From NCBI RefSeq assembly GCF_030035675.1, contig NC_084482.1, positions 222,562,943 through 222,626,942 on the forward strand: 64,000 nt of DNA, in the 5' to 3' direction. A program made the position numbers and the translations under genes. The notes below the pieces were generated by a model. That model did no database searches. It worked only from the letters and a program-made list of their open reading frames with translations, and was not told the origin of the DNA. Source of the stretch: Rhineura floridana. Taxonomy: Eukaryota > Chordata > Lepidosauria > Squamata > Rhineuridae. Positions 1 through 10,011 of the stretch are shown in pieces; position 1 is the first letter of the stretch; every line of letters starts with the position of its first letter.

Positions 1-1090
1 TAAGTTGGGAGATACTTTTATCCAAGAGGTCTTCTGTGGAGGTCTTCTGTATCTTTAAAAGTTGTGCAGGAGGAAGGGAGAATTCCACCTTGTGGTTTTT
101 CCCGTTACAGTTTTGCAAGAAAACATGTACTTGCCTGAATTTCTGTTCTCTTAAAGATACAGAATCATTCTCAGGCCCTGAGCCTGGCAACCCTAAGTCT
201 AAATAATTGATTTCTAAATTACTAATGGCAGCTCATCAAACAGGTGTGCAAAAATGGAAATTATTAGAGGATTTGGATTTATTTGCATGGTATAAAATAT
301 ATGGAATTTGGCTTTATTAGATAAAATTTCTCACAACCTTCATTTTCTATAAGATAGAGATAAACCAGATGCAGAGTTCATCCAACAATACACTTGAAAA
401 TGGCAGACTCTGTTTCAGCACAGGCCCCAAACACATGTGAAAGAGAGGATGGACTATCAGTTAAAGCAGGGCTGAGGAACCAGTGGCCCCTGGGTCAGTT
501 ACACCCTCTGGGGCCTCCCCATCCATTAAGATCAGGGTGAGCAAGAATCATTATGTGTGAGTGCTTAAAGCTTATGTATGACTGAGACCTGGGTGGGGGA
601 TCTCACTCAGGGCTCATCTAAAGGTTGGTTTACCGTGTGTAACAGTAATTTGCATTGTTCACATGATGCTGCTGGCAAGCAGAAGCTATCACACAGTTTT
701 CGTCGTATAAATCCATACTAACCCAATCCTCTAATACAGAAAGTGGAAAAAACCCCGTCTCCATTTCTCTAGTGGTTGCAGACACTTTGCTCTGATGTCT
801 TTTGGTGGGTGGGTGAATAATCACTCTCTGCTTCTCCCTTTTCCCTGCCCACTATCTCTCCCATGAATTTTATTTTGTTTCCTATGGGTTTATCCAACAA
901 CTTCCGGTAGCTGCACTCAGAAGAGCAGCACCATTATTTTTTATGTCAGTGCCTTGTTAGTTGCACAAACCTGTATCATTGTGCACACAAAGCAATAGAA
1001 CTATATGCTCTATTCATCCTGGGGTAGTTTCCAGATTTGCCATCTAGTGAGAACTGATCTTTACGCTGTGAGTTTCCACGGCTGTTCCCA
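1..1090. other. Intergenic flank, no gene seen
   Basis: No exon-like or convincing coding segment was found. About 465-560 resembles the end of a non-autonomous hAT-like transposon of the type beginning with gggctgaggaacc, but only one end is recognisable. The rest looks like ordinary AT-rich intergenic sequence. Confidence 0.4.
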
Positions 1091-1094
1091 ACAC

Positions 1095-1410
1095 CGGGAT
1101 TTGCTTTGTTTTTGCCTGAACCCTTATATCCCAGCTCGATCACTGAGATCATCTGCAGGAGCAGCAGAAAATCGAGCTGTCAGTGTCCTTAGCCCATTTC
1201 TTTGGAATGCTCTGCCAAGAGGTTCATCAGCTGCCTTCTGTTTTAACTTTTAAATGCTTGCTGAAAACCTTTCTGTTTCAGTAGGGTTATGCAGGCAATT
1301 AAGAAGATGCCTTTTTGCAACAGCTGACCTTTGTTTTATTGTATTTTTAATGTTTTTATGGTATGGTTGTTTGCTTTTTTGTCGTAAGCCGCTGTGATGT
1401 TTTTTTAACA
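1095..1410 (+). mobile_element. L2-like LINE 3' fragment
   Basis: The plus strand encodes the C-terminal tail typical of CR1/L2-group reverse transcriptases: an ARSLRSS-like motif, then FLWNALP, then a decayed Leu/Phe-rich end, followed by an AT-rich 3' tail with a gtaagccgctgtgatg-like stretch. It is a heavily 5'-truncated copy, open only over a short span and of no coding value. Assignment to CR1/L2 rests on these C-terminal motifs; the subfamily is not determined. Confidence 0.65.
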
Positions 1411-2011
1411 AAATAGTGTATACAAATGTATTTATAAATGAATTTATGTATGTGCATGAAAATGGGTTTGTGTGCATTGTGAGTGTATACGTATGGCCAT
1501 ACTCACTTTGGTGATGCCTGCTTTTGTCCTTGACAATCCTATCCCTTGTACCTGGTCCTAAGAGGTGGTGAAGAGGCATCATTGCCCCAGGACAAAAACA
1601 GCTCTCCATTCCCAATTCATATTTCCACGTCTTTCCTGCTCAGGCTACCTGTAACAAAACCAAGCTCTTCCTTCATATATCAGGTGTGTGCTTCAGGCAG
1701 CAAAAAGTCTGCCCTGTAGGTGTGAGCGTCAGGTAGACTCACAGAAGCCCTAACACCTTGTGCTGCTGAGGGGCTGCTTGTGATTGACAGGAGCAACCCA
1801 AGGCAGGGAGGAGAGTCCCTCGGATGGACTGCAGTCCCACTCAAGGTCCTGGCTTCAGTTCCTGCCATTCCCACAGAAGAGAACAGAATCTAGAAAAAAA
1901 GAAATTCTCCAGAGAAACTGACAGAAGATCTCATACAACTGGAGCCACCACCAAAAATTACAGTGCCATCAGAGGTAGGAGGAATTTAGTTCTGATGTGC
2001 ATCAAAAGAAG
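1411..2011. other. Non-coding spacer
   Basis: The short open frames here share no motif with known families. I see no splice-flanked exon, RNA gene or recognisable repeat. Confidence 0.35.
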
Positions 2012-3275
2012 GTGATCTCATTGTTGTTATCTGCTATGACTCATGGCAACCTTATGAATCAGTGACCTCCAAGAGCATCTGTCATGAACCACCCTGTTCA
2101 GATCTTGTAAGTTCAGGTCTGTGGCCTCCTTTGTGGAATCAATCTATCTCTTGTTTGGCCTTCCTCTTTTTCTACTCCCTTCTGTTTTCCCCAGCATTAC
2201 GGTCTTTTCTAATGAATCTTGTCTACTCATTATGTGTCCAAAGTATGATAACCTCAGTTTCATCATTTTAACTTCTAGTGACAGTTCTGGTTTAATTTGT
2301 TCTAATACCCAATTATTTGTGTTTTTCACAGTCCATGGTATGGACAAAGCTCTCCTCCAACATCACATTTCAAATGAGTTGATTTTTCTCTTATCCACTT
2401 TTTTCGCTGTCCAACTTTCACTTCCATACATAGAGTTTGGGAATACCATGGTCTGAATGATCCTGCCTTTAGTGTTGAGTGTTACATCTTTGCATTTGAG
2501 GACCTTTTCTAGTTCTCTCACAGCTGCCCTCCCCAGTCCTAGCCTTCTTCTGATTTCTTGACTATTGTCTCCATTTTGGTTAATGATTGTGCCAAGGTAT
2601 TGATAATCCTTGACAAGTTCAATGTCCTCATTGTCAATTGTAAAGTTAAATAAATATTCTGTTATCATTACTGTAGTCTTTTTGACATTCAGCTTTTGGT
2701 CTTTCCTCTTTAACTTTCATCAGCATTCAAGTAAAATCATTACTGGTTTCTGCTAGTAGCATGGTATTGTCTGCCTATCTTAAATTATTGATATTTCTCC
2801 CTCCAATTTTCACACCTCCTTCAGCTTGGTCCAGTCCCGCTTTCTGTATGATATGTTCTGCATATAGATTAAATAAATAAATACACCCGTCTCACACCCT
2901 TTCCGATGGGGAACCAATCGGTTTCTCCATATTCTGTCCTTACAGTAGCCTCTTGTCCAGAGTATAGGTTGTACATCAGGACAATCAGATGCTGTGGAAC
3001 TCCCATTTCTTTTAAAGCATTCCATAGTTTTTCATGATCTACACAGTCAAAGGTTCTATGAAGCAAAAGCTGATTTTCTTCTGAAATTCCTTGGTTCGTT
3101 CTATTATCCAATGTATGTTTGCGATATCATCTCTGGTGCCTCTTCCCTTTCTAAATCCAGCTTGGACATCTGGCATTTCTTGCTCCATATATGGTAAGAG
3201 CTTTTGTGGTAGAATCTTGAGCATTACTTTACTTGCATGGGATATTAAGGCAATAGTTTGATAATTACTGCATTA
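2012..3275 (-). mobile_element. RTE/BovB LINE, 5'-truncated
   Basis: The minus strand carries decayed pieces of the BovB reverse transcriptase in order. From high to low coordinates these are [16 protein letters not shown] (near 3170), [33 protein letters not shown], a palm/thumb stretch with YGSESWT, and the C-terminal LSYFGHIM...SLEK...GSRKRGRP. The 3' end (near 2013) has the atggcaacc...atgaatcagtgacc tail shared with Sauria SINEs. Several frame changes separate the pieces, so it cannot encode a protein. BovB elements are abundant in squamates and show horizontal transfer among tetrapods (established knowledge). Confidence 0.88.
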
Positions 3276-3625
3276 CCTCAGTACCTCAGTGACCTCAGAG
3301 CACTGAAAAACTGTGATGGAGTTTAGAGGGTTTGAAGCCATGAGCAAAGGCCTGAGGCAGAAAGGACCATTGGGTTGTGCAGGGGGAGAGGGGCAGGAAG
3401 GGGTCCCCTTGCAGGTGACTCTGGAAAGGAGTAAAGGATCTTGGGAGACTCCAGCCCTGCTGATCACCCTCCCTTCCCTATAAGGTTGGCAAGAATGCTG
3501 TTAAGCTTTCGAGCCTGTGCACCCCCTTGTCAACTTGTAGCAGCCTTCTGTAATGTGATGCCCTCCAGGTGTAGTTGGACTGCATCTCCCATCAGGCCCT
3601 GACCAGAGAGCCAATGGAAAAAGTT
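3276..3625. other. Spacer with MITE-like fragment
   Basis: About 3550-3600 holds one arm of the common amniote repeat family with a gtagttggactgcatctccc-like core, related to the palindromic element at 5200 but much more decayed. No gene was seen. Confidence 0.35.
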
Positions 3626-3627
3626 GA

Positions 3628-3995
3628 TTGGGCCTATATCAAGGTGCTCCCATTAGTATTTGAAGCTCTGAACCACTTAGGCCCCAAATAACTCAGAGAA
3701 TGTCTCCTTCCTTGCAGACTCCCGGGTATTAAGATCATCTGAGGGGGCCCTCTTGGTGGTTCCACCACTCTCAGAACTTTGTGGGATGGTGGCCCAGGAG
3801 AGGCACCTTCGTTATACAGTTTTTGGCGAATTTGAAACGCACACCTCTGTACCCTGGCCTTCGCTGCCTGAAATTGTATGTTTTCAGAACTCACCCGATT
3901 CTTGTGACTGAAATGTGGTTTAACTCTTTTCAATATTGAATTTTAGATTTTGTAACTTGCCCTGGGACCTATTGGTGAAAGGTGGGCAAATAATA
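3628..3995 (+). mobile_element. L2-like LINE 3' end
   Basis: A decayed CR1/L2-type C-terminal region (FEALNHLGPK followed by a Leu-rich tail) leads into the characteristic 3' end tgccctgggacctattggtg and an (ataata)n tail, the same tail seen at 21.3 kb. Frames are broken. Confidence 0.6.
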
Positions 3996-5199
3996 ATAAA
4001 TAATAATAATAGCAGATGGCAAGGAGGGCAGCCTCAGTTTTATGTGGGGAAGGTGGGCGGTAGATGTCATTACCATGGAGATGGCCTAGGCTGAATGCAA
4101 AGGCATCATTATGACATCATGTATGATGTCATAAGCAGCATAAGCTGCAAGCCCCAGCAAAGTGAGAAACAGTGAAGAGTCAGGCCTAGGCTCACTGCTG
4201 TCAAGATGGATCTTCAAGACAGGTGATGAAAAGATAAAAACTGAGGCTATATTAATTTACCCATAGGGAAAAGGTTCTGGAATAATTTGCAGAGGAAGAT
4301 TGCATGGGTCTTATCATGCATCTTGCTAAGGAAATTGTAGCCATTTCTACATTGGGGCACCCTTCACATCTCATGTTCTGCTTGTGCCTGAGGACAAAAT
4401 TTCAAGTTAATAACGGAGGAGGATGTCGCAATATTAGGTAGAGCCAAAGCGATTAAGTGCTCTACATGTTAAAATCAGAATTTCAAGGGAAATGTGTTGC
4501 TCTCTAAGAAGAAGATGGACCTGCTAGAACACATTTGGCTTCCTGGCTGTTATCTTCTTCATACATAGCCTCCTCCTCCTTCAAGATGACAATAGCAGGC
4601 AGAAAATTCTAGCACACAGTTCCAAGCAGCTGGCACAGAAATGACACAGGCTTGTACATTTCCCCCCATTTGTTTGCTTGAATTTCACTGCAGTTGCTGG
4701 TTCTGCAGGCCTAACAGAATGCAGGTTAACGATAATATTCATCTAAATTTTGCTTTGCAAACTATGGAGTCTTGCTGCTAAACATGCAGGAGAAACGTTC
4801 ATGAGGCATGCAAAGAGTCATATCCCATATAATTCCTGCAGAGAGTTTCAAAGTCTCTTGGAGACATACAATAGCTTTCTGAAGCACATTGAATGCAAAC
4901 GAGTGGTGGATTAGAGCAGGATTTGACAATTTTGCGAGCTTCCTCAAATGCTGGAAACAGACTCCTGAATCCCAAAGGGAAACTCTCATAATAATGGTCA
5001 CCTCAGTGACCAGATACTTGTTCATGAGAAACACCGACCGTCAGTATCTGACATTGGCATCGGTGCAGAAAGACCATTTCTGTAGAATAGAAAACATCAC
5101 TTGCTATTTCCTTATTTTCTGGTGCCTCCCTCCTTACAGGGACAAGTTCATGTTTTCTTAACCTCATCACTTGATGGCTGCAATGGCATTTGTGTAGGA
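3996..5199. other. Intergenic, no gene seen
   Basis: This is mostly unique-looking sequence with a short CA/CT-rich stretch. Open frames near 4760-5160 on both strands overlap each other and have no family motif, so I treat them as chance frames. Confidence 0.35.
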
Positions 5200-5311
5200 G
5201 AGCTTGGAAAAGTTACTTTTTTGAACTACAACTCCAATCAGCCCAATGCAGTGGCCATGCTGGCTGGGGCTGATGGGAGTTGTAGTTCAAAAAAGTAACT
5301 TTTCCAAGCTC
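5200..5311. repeat. Palindromic foldback MITE
   Basis: A 112-bp near-perfect inverted repeat: the left arm starts gagcttggaaaagttac and the right arm ends gtaacttttccaagctc, with a short asymmetric centre (gtggccatgctggctgg). A second copy lies at 30111-30220. The structure fits a non-autonomous, probably hAT-like, DNA transposon. I could not see a clean target duplication. RNA from it would form a stable hairpin on either strand. Confidence 0.75.
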
Positions 5312-5748
5312 TGGAAAGAATACATATTGCCCCAATAGGTTCTAGTGTGTCCATTTTACCCCTTAGGGTAACATGTTTCCTTTGAAGTTCTGAGTTTAGC
5401 ATGGCTTGGTCCTACATAATATGACACTTCCTCCTGCTGCTTTGGTCACCTTGCAATTACTAAGCTTTCCAATTAAAATTTAAATCAAACAGAACATTGA
5501 CTGGAAAGAGTACCCAAATGAATAAACTGTTAAAATTTCCATTACAAAAGACACAGAGTAGGACCACTTGAAGGTCCTCTACAAATAGTTTCACAAACTT
5601 TCTGCTATGGAAAAAGTTACCATAGACCCAGATTTTAGTTTTTCATCATCTCCCATGAAGATCCATGTTGAAAGTTTGAGCCTGATTATTAACTGTATTT
5701 CATATTACTGGGGCTTGGAGTTCATACATCATACATGACATCATTAAG
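5312..5748. other. Intergenic spacer
   Basis: No coding, repeat or RNA feature was recognised. Confidence 0.3.
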
Positions 5749-6905
5749 TTCAAGGTTCTAGTTTTGGTGTACAAAGCCCTATACAGCTTGGGACCAGGAT
5801 ACCTGAAAGACCATCTTACCCCTTATATACCCAGTCAACCACTGCACTCTGCAGGTGAGGGCCTCCTGCAGATTTATTTTATTTTATTTATATATTATTT
5901 TATTTATACCTCACCCTTCCTTCCAGCAAGAGCCCAGGGCGGCAAGCAGAAACACTAAAAACACTTTAAAACATCATAGGTTTTATTATTGTTGTTGAGA
6001 TTTTTAATGTTTTAATGTAGTTGTATGTTTTTATCTTGTACATTGCCCAGAGTGGCTGGTCAACCAGCCAGATTGGTGACTATTAAATTTAATAAATAAA
6101 TAAAAACCTTAAAATACATTAAAACAAAACAATGTTAAAAACATTAAAAAACTTTAAAAACATCTTTTTTAAAAGGATTAAAGACATTAAAAGACATATT
6201 GAAAGCAATTCTAACACAGACGCAGACTGGGATAGGTCTCAACTTAAAAGGCTTGTTGGAAGAGGGAAGTCTTCAAAAGGCACCAAAAAGATAGCAGAGA
6301 TGACACCTGCCTAACATTTAAGGGGAGGGAAGTCCACAGGGTAGGTGCCGCCATACTAAAAGTCCATTTCCTATATTGTACAGAACAAACCTCCTGATAA
6401 GATGGTATCTGCAGGAGGCCCTCACCTGCAGAGCACAGTGATCGGCTGGGTATATAAGGGATAAGACGGTCTTTCAGGTATCCTGGTCCTGAGCTGTATA
6501 GCGCTTTGTACACCAAAGCTAGAACCTTTGTACACCAAAGCTAGGTCCATTCTGCACAACATAGGAAACGGACCTTTAGTGTGATGACACCTACCCTGTG
6601 GAACTCCCTACCCTTAAATATGAGTCAGGCACCATCTCTGTTATCTTTTTGTTGCTTACTGAAGACCTTCTTCTTTCAACAAGCCTTTTAAGTAGAGACC
6701 TTATTCCAGTCTGCATCCGTGTTGGAATGGCTTTTTAATTTTTTAAAGTTTTTTTATAAGATGCTTTTAAAGTGTTTTATTTTAATATCATTTAAGCTCT
6801 GTTTTTAAGATGTTTTAGAGTGTTTTTAGTATTTTGTTTGCCACCCTGGGCTCCTTCTGGGAGGAAGGGCAGAATATAGATTTAATACATGAATGAATAA
6901 TAACA
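5749..6905. mobile_element. Nested L2-like LINE fragments
   Basis: A plus-strand L2-like tail starts with VYKALYSLGPGYLKDHLTPYIP (5764 on), breaks off near 5872 and resumes near 6546, where the TLWNSLP-type region and the 3' tail ending about 6890 follow. Between them sits a minus-strand copy of the same family (protein-like tail 6244-6516 on the minus strand), and near 5985-6105 a further plus-strand LINE 3' end with an aataaataaa tail. Three layers of insertion are therefore visible. All frames are relics of CR1/L2 reverse transcriptase C-termini. Confidence 0.7.
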
Positions 6906-7199
6906 AAAGTATGATGTACTTTACTCAACAAGCCCAAATTAACACCCAGTGGCCATTTTTGACAGCAGTATGGATTAAGACCAATGGCCACTCTACGACT
7001 AAGATTACGGCAGTTTAGAAATGATAGAAAATGGTAAATGATACCTGAAAATCCTTAAGGCCCTGCTGGAATTATTATAAAGGTAATCAAGTGCTATAAT
7101 GGAATATGTAGCTCGGGTGTGTGTGAGTAGTGGTTTTTCACCTCTTTTTCAATTCACACATGTGCATGGAAATAAAATGAGTGGACATACTGAAACACA
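6906..7199. other. Intergenic spacer
   Basis: No feature was recognised. Confidence 0.3.
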
Positions 7200-7647
7200 C
7201 ACTGTATGACAGTATGCCAGAGATGAAGAAGAAATATTTAATAACAGGCAAAAGACCCTTGTGGTTTAAGAATGTACCTATAGCCAACAGATATTTCTAT
7301 CAAACTTTAAGAAGTGGGAAAACTAGGCAGCTATAGTGAATGCAGCATGGAAGACCTGACCTCCTGTCTGAGATACTGTACCGTCCTACCAATGTGCAAA
7401 AATGCAAACACAATTTGGGTTGGTCTTTCACAGTCCAGTCCACTTCCTGTGTAGCTTGGAAGAATTTGGTGACATGCGCCTCTGAGCATACTTCCTGTAT
7501 GGTGGATTTTAAGCAAAGGATGAAATGGAGGGGATGGGTGGCGATTGCAGTGCAGTACATGCATAGATAATTGCTTCACTTTAAGTACATTTTCACTTTA
7601 CATACACCCTCCGGTCCCATTGCATACATTAAAGCGGGGTATGCCTG
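7200..7647 (-). repeat. Interspersed repeat, probable DNA transposon
   Basis: About 300 bp (7250-7560) matches, in inverse orientation, the segment at 26385-26640, sharing stretches such as caaattcttccaagctacaca and the end caaactttaa. The high-coordinate end reads gcggggtatgcctgta, which as a reverse complement (tacaggcataccccgc) resembles a mariner/Tigger-type terminal repeat. No transposase frame is present. The family is inferred; that this is a dispersed repeat is seen directly. Confidence 0.5.
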
Positions 7648-8231
7648 TATAGACACTGGATTGCTTTATGTGCTCCTTGTAGGCTTCAGGTTAAACCTTG
7701 GTTATTTGCTGATCTGCTCTTTTTGGAAGTATTAAATCCAGCCAATCTAACAAAACTGAGACCGAGACACATTTTTCAGAAACAGCTTTTAAAGGCATTC
7801 TGTTTTGAAGTAAAACATTTCAGTTGTTACCTGTTTTCTTTCCTAATGCCCCCTCCATCTCTGATAAACTGGCACCCAATAATCTGACACCCCAAAGACT
7901 ATTATTTATAATTTTACTGCTCTTTAGTTTCCAAGGGGACACTGTGTACTGTACTTGATTTGCTTTTGTTTGTCTCTTCTCTTTTTGACCACACCTCCAG
8001 GAGACAAATGTTATTTCCAGATGGTTGGGGGACACAGTGCTTGCAAGCTACAAGTGGGATTGGAATTGATTTTCCATACTTTGGCGTGGGGTATTGCACT
8101 TTTTCTGTGCTTCCTACCCTATTACATCTACCCTACTGGGCATGACATTGACATGTGAGAAGAGAAGGGTAAAGTATAATTCATGTGAGCAGTCATTATT
8201 ATCCCCTCCTTTCAATTAGTCTTTTTTATTC
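7648..8231. other. Intergenic spacer
   Basis: Several overlapping short frames occur on both strands (7820-8158), but none has family motifs or splice context. Nothing else was seen. Confidence 0.3.
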
Positions 8232-8236
8232 ATCAG

Positions 8237-8869
8237 TGTCGGAAGGCAGAGCTGGGGTCCCAATCCCGGGGAGCTGGATCCCGGAGAGTTGGGAGAAGAG
8301 TATTCGGATGGATGGCAGAGGGAAGGGGGAGGAACTTCTCCCCTTTGGAGCGAAGACAAAACAGAGGAACTGCCAGTGATAAGGTCGCTTAGCGACGGGG
8401 AGCCTGAGCCCTCCCTGGACATTCTCACGCCTCCCCCTCTTTCAGGCTCAGAGCAAGAGGGGAAAGAGGGAGGGCTGCTCACAGCTGAAAAGCGGGGAGG
8501 CAGTTTACCATCAGCCCCTCCCCTATCCCCCATCCTGGAATCGGAAACTTCAGAAGAGGAGGGGGTGATGCTTCCCCCCTCACCGCGCACACGCAGACAG
8601 CTGAAAAGACAGGAAAGAAGGGGGGGAAGGCGGGCAGTACCTGAGGGGCAGTTAAGGAGGAGCGAAAGATTGCGCGCCCGTTTGGCCCCTTCTTAAAGAA
8701 CAGGCGGGAAGAAGTCCCTTGCTCTGTCAACTTTCTCCCAATGCCGCAGGACCTGTATCCCTGTATTGCTTCATGAGAAAACACAGTCTTTGTTTGGACA
8801 TTACCCTAATAAAACATGAATTAACTACAGCCGTTGGTCTGGTTCCTGAGTCACATCCTGGGCCTGAAA
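8237..8869 (+). mobile_element. Probable fossil solo LTR with open frame
   Basis: A 633-bp block begins tgtcggaagg and is flanked on both sides by the 5-bp sequence atcag (8232-8236 and 8870-8874), as expected for a target duplication. A polyadenylation-type signal (aataaaa) lies near 8807. No internal region or second LTR is present, so it reads as a solo LTR left by recombination. It contains an open frame (8289-8696, 135 residues) rich in Pro, Glu, Ser and Arg, ending in a basic RRSERLRARL tail. The LTR family (Ty3-like or endogenous retrovirus) is not determined. The 3' terminus is slightly degenerate compared with a canonical TG...CA end. Confidence 0.6.
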
Positions 8870-9109
8870 ATCAGTTACTTGATTTCTGCTTCAGTGCATC
8901 TCCAGACTGGTTTCCCAAATGATCTCATATATTAAAATAATTCATCCAGGCTGCATTTTAGATTGGACATGTCTGGCAGGAACCAGGAAAGTAGTCACAG
9001 ATACAGTTTCTCCTACAGAATAATTGCACATAATCTGAAACACCAAAAATATTTCAACTTGTGCTTGCTAAATGAAGAATGGGGAAAATGATTCATAAGA
9101 ATCCAATTT
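8870..9109. other. 3' flank of V2R-1
   Basis: The stretch near 8975-9050 (ggaaagtag...cagtttctcctac) resembles the flank downstream of V2R-2 near 42715-42770, so it is old receptor-associated sequence and may include 3' untranslated region. No separate gene was seen. Confidence 0.45.
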
Positions 9110-10011
9110 CTACTTTTGCTTGGTGGTCAGGTGCTCCTTTGTATTCAGATCTGGCCTGAGTAAAATAATGTAGCACTTCGGAATGAAGATGCAGCCCAGA
9201 AGCCCAGCATTGGAGGCCAAGATGGAGAAGACCTGCACGGCTACCATGTATTTCCCCTTTGTGCTCAAGTAGGTGGGCACAAAGGAGACCCAAACACTGC
9301 AGAAGACCAGCATGCTGAAGGTAATCAGCTTGGCTTCATTGAAGGCCCCAGGCAGCTTCCTGGCTAGGAAAGCCACTGTGAAGCAGATGGCAGCCAGGAA
9401 GCCCATGTAACTGAGGGCACCATAAAACATGGTGACAGACCCTTCATTGCATTGCAGGATGATCTCTCCAGGTTGGGAATGCATGTCTGACTCTGGGAAT
9501 GGGGGATGGGTCCCCAGCCACATGGTGCAGATGACAACTTGGGCACTGGAACAGGAAATGACAATGGAGTTGGCCAGACTCCTCCCCAGCCATTTCCTCA
9601 CCCTGTTCCCAGGCTTTGTAGCTAGAAAGGCCAGCACCACAGTGATGGTTTTTGCCAACACAGAAGAGACAGCAACTGAGAAGATAACGCTGAAGACAGT
9701 TTGTCGGAGAAGGCAGGTCACTTTTCTTGGCCGACCAATGAACAGGAAAGAAGACAAAAAGGAAAGCAGCAGGGAAATGAGGAGGATGAAGGAAAGGTCC
9801 TGGTTGTTAGCTTTGACTATTGGAGTTTTCAGGAATTTAACGAAAATTCCTGACATAAAGCCAGTTATCAAAGACAAAAATAGGGCAAAGGAAGCCAGGA
9901 GGATCCCCAAAAGTTCTTCATAAGCCAGGAAGGTGATAATCTTGAGGACACATCGATCTTGGGCCTTGTTTGGATATTGATCTTCTGGGCATTTCATACA
10001 GTGCTCTGCAT
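9110..10011 (-). CDS. V2R-1 exon 6: seven-transmembrane domain
   Basis: 902 bases from a catag acceptor to the stop. It begins [20 protein letters not shown], the last Cys pairs of the NCD3G region, then seven hydrophobic segments, for example [19 protein letters not shown] (TM2), [20 protein letters not shown] (TM5) and [20 protein letters not shown] (TM6). It closes with the conserved IPKCYII and [10 protein letters not shown] tail. All seven segments are present and the frame is open. The antisense frame at 9429-9923 is a shadow. Confidence 0.93.

Noticed and set aside
1250-1874. Minus-strand frames of 121 and 64 residues
   Set aside because: The first is antisense to a LINE tail and the second has no motif or splice context.
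8216-8590. 124-residue minus-strand frame
   Set aside because: Shadow of the GC-rich open frame in the LTR-like block on the other strand.
9429-9923. 164-residue plus-strand frame
   Set aside because: Antisense shadow of the V2R-1 seven-transmembrane exon; the same shadow appears at 43676-44038 and 56418-56671 opposite the other copies.
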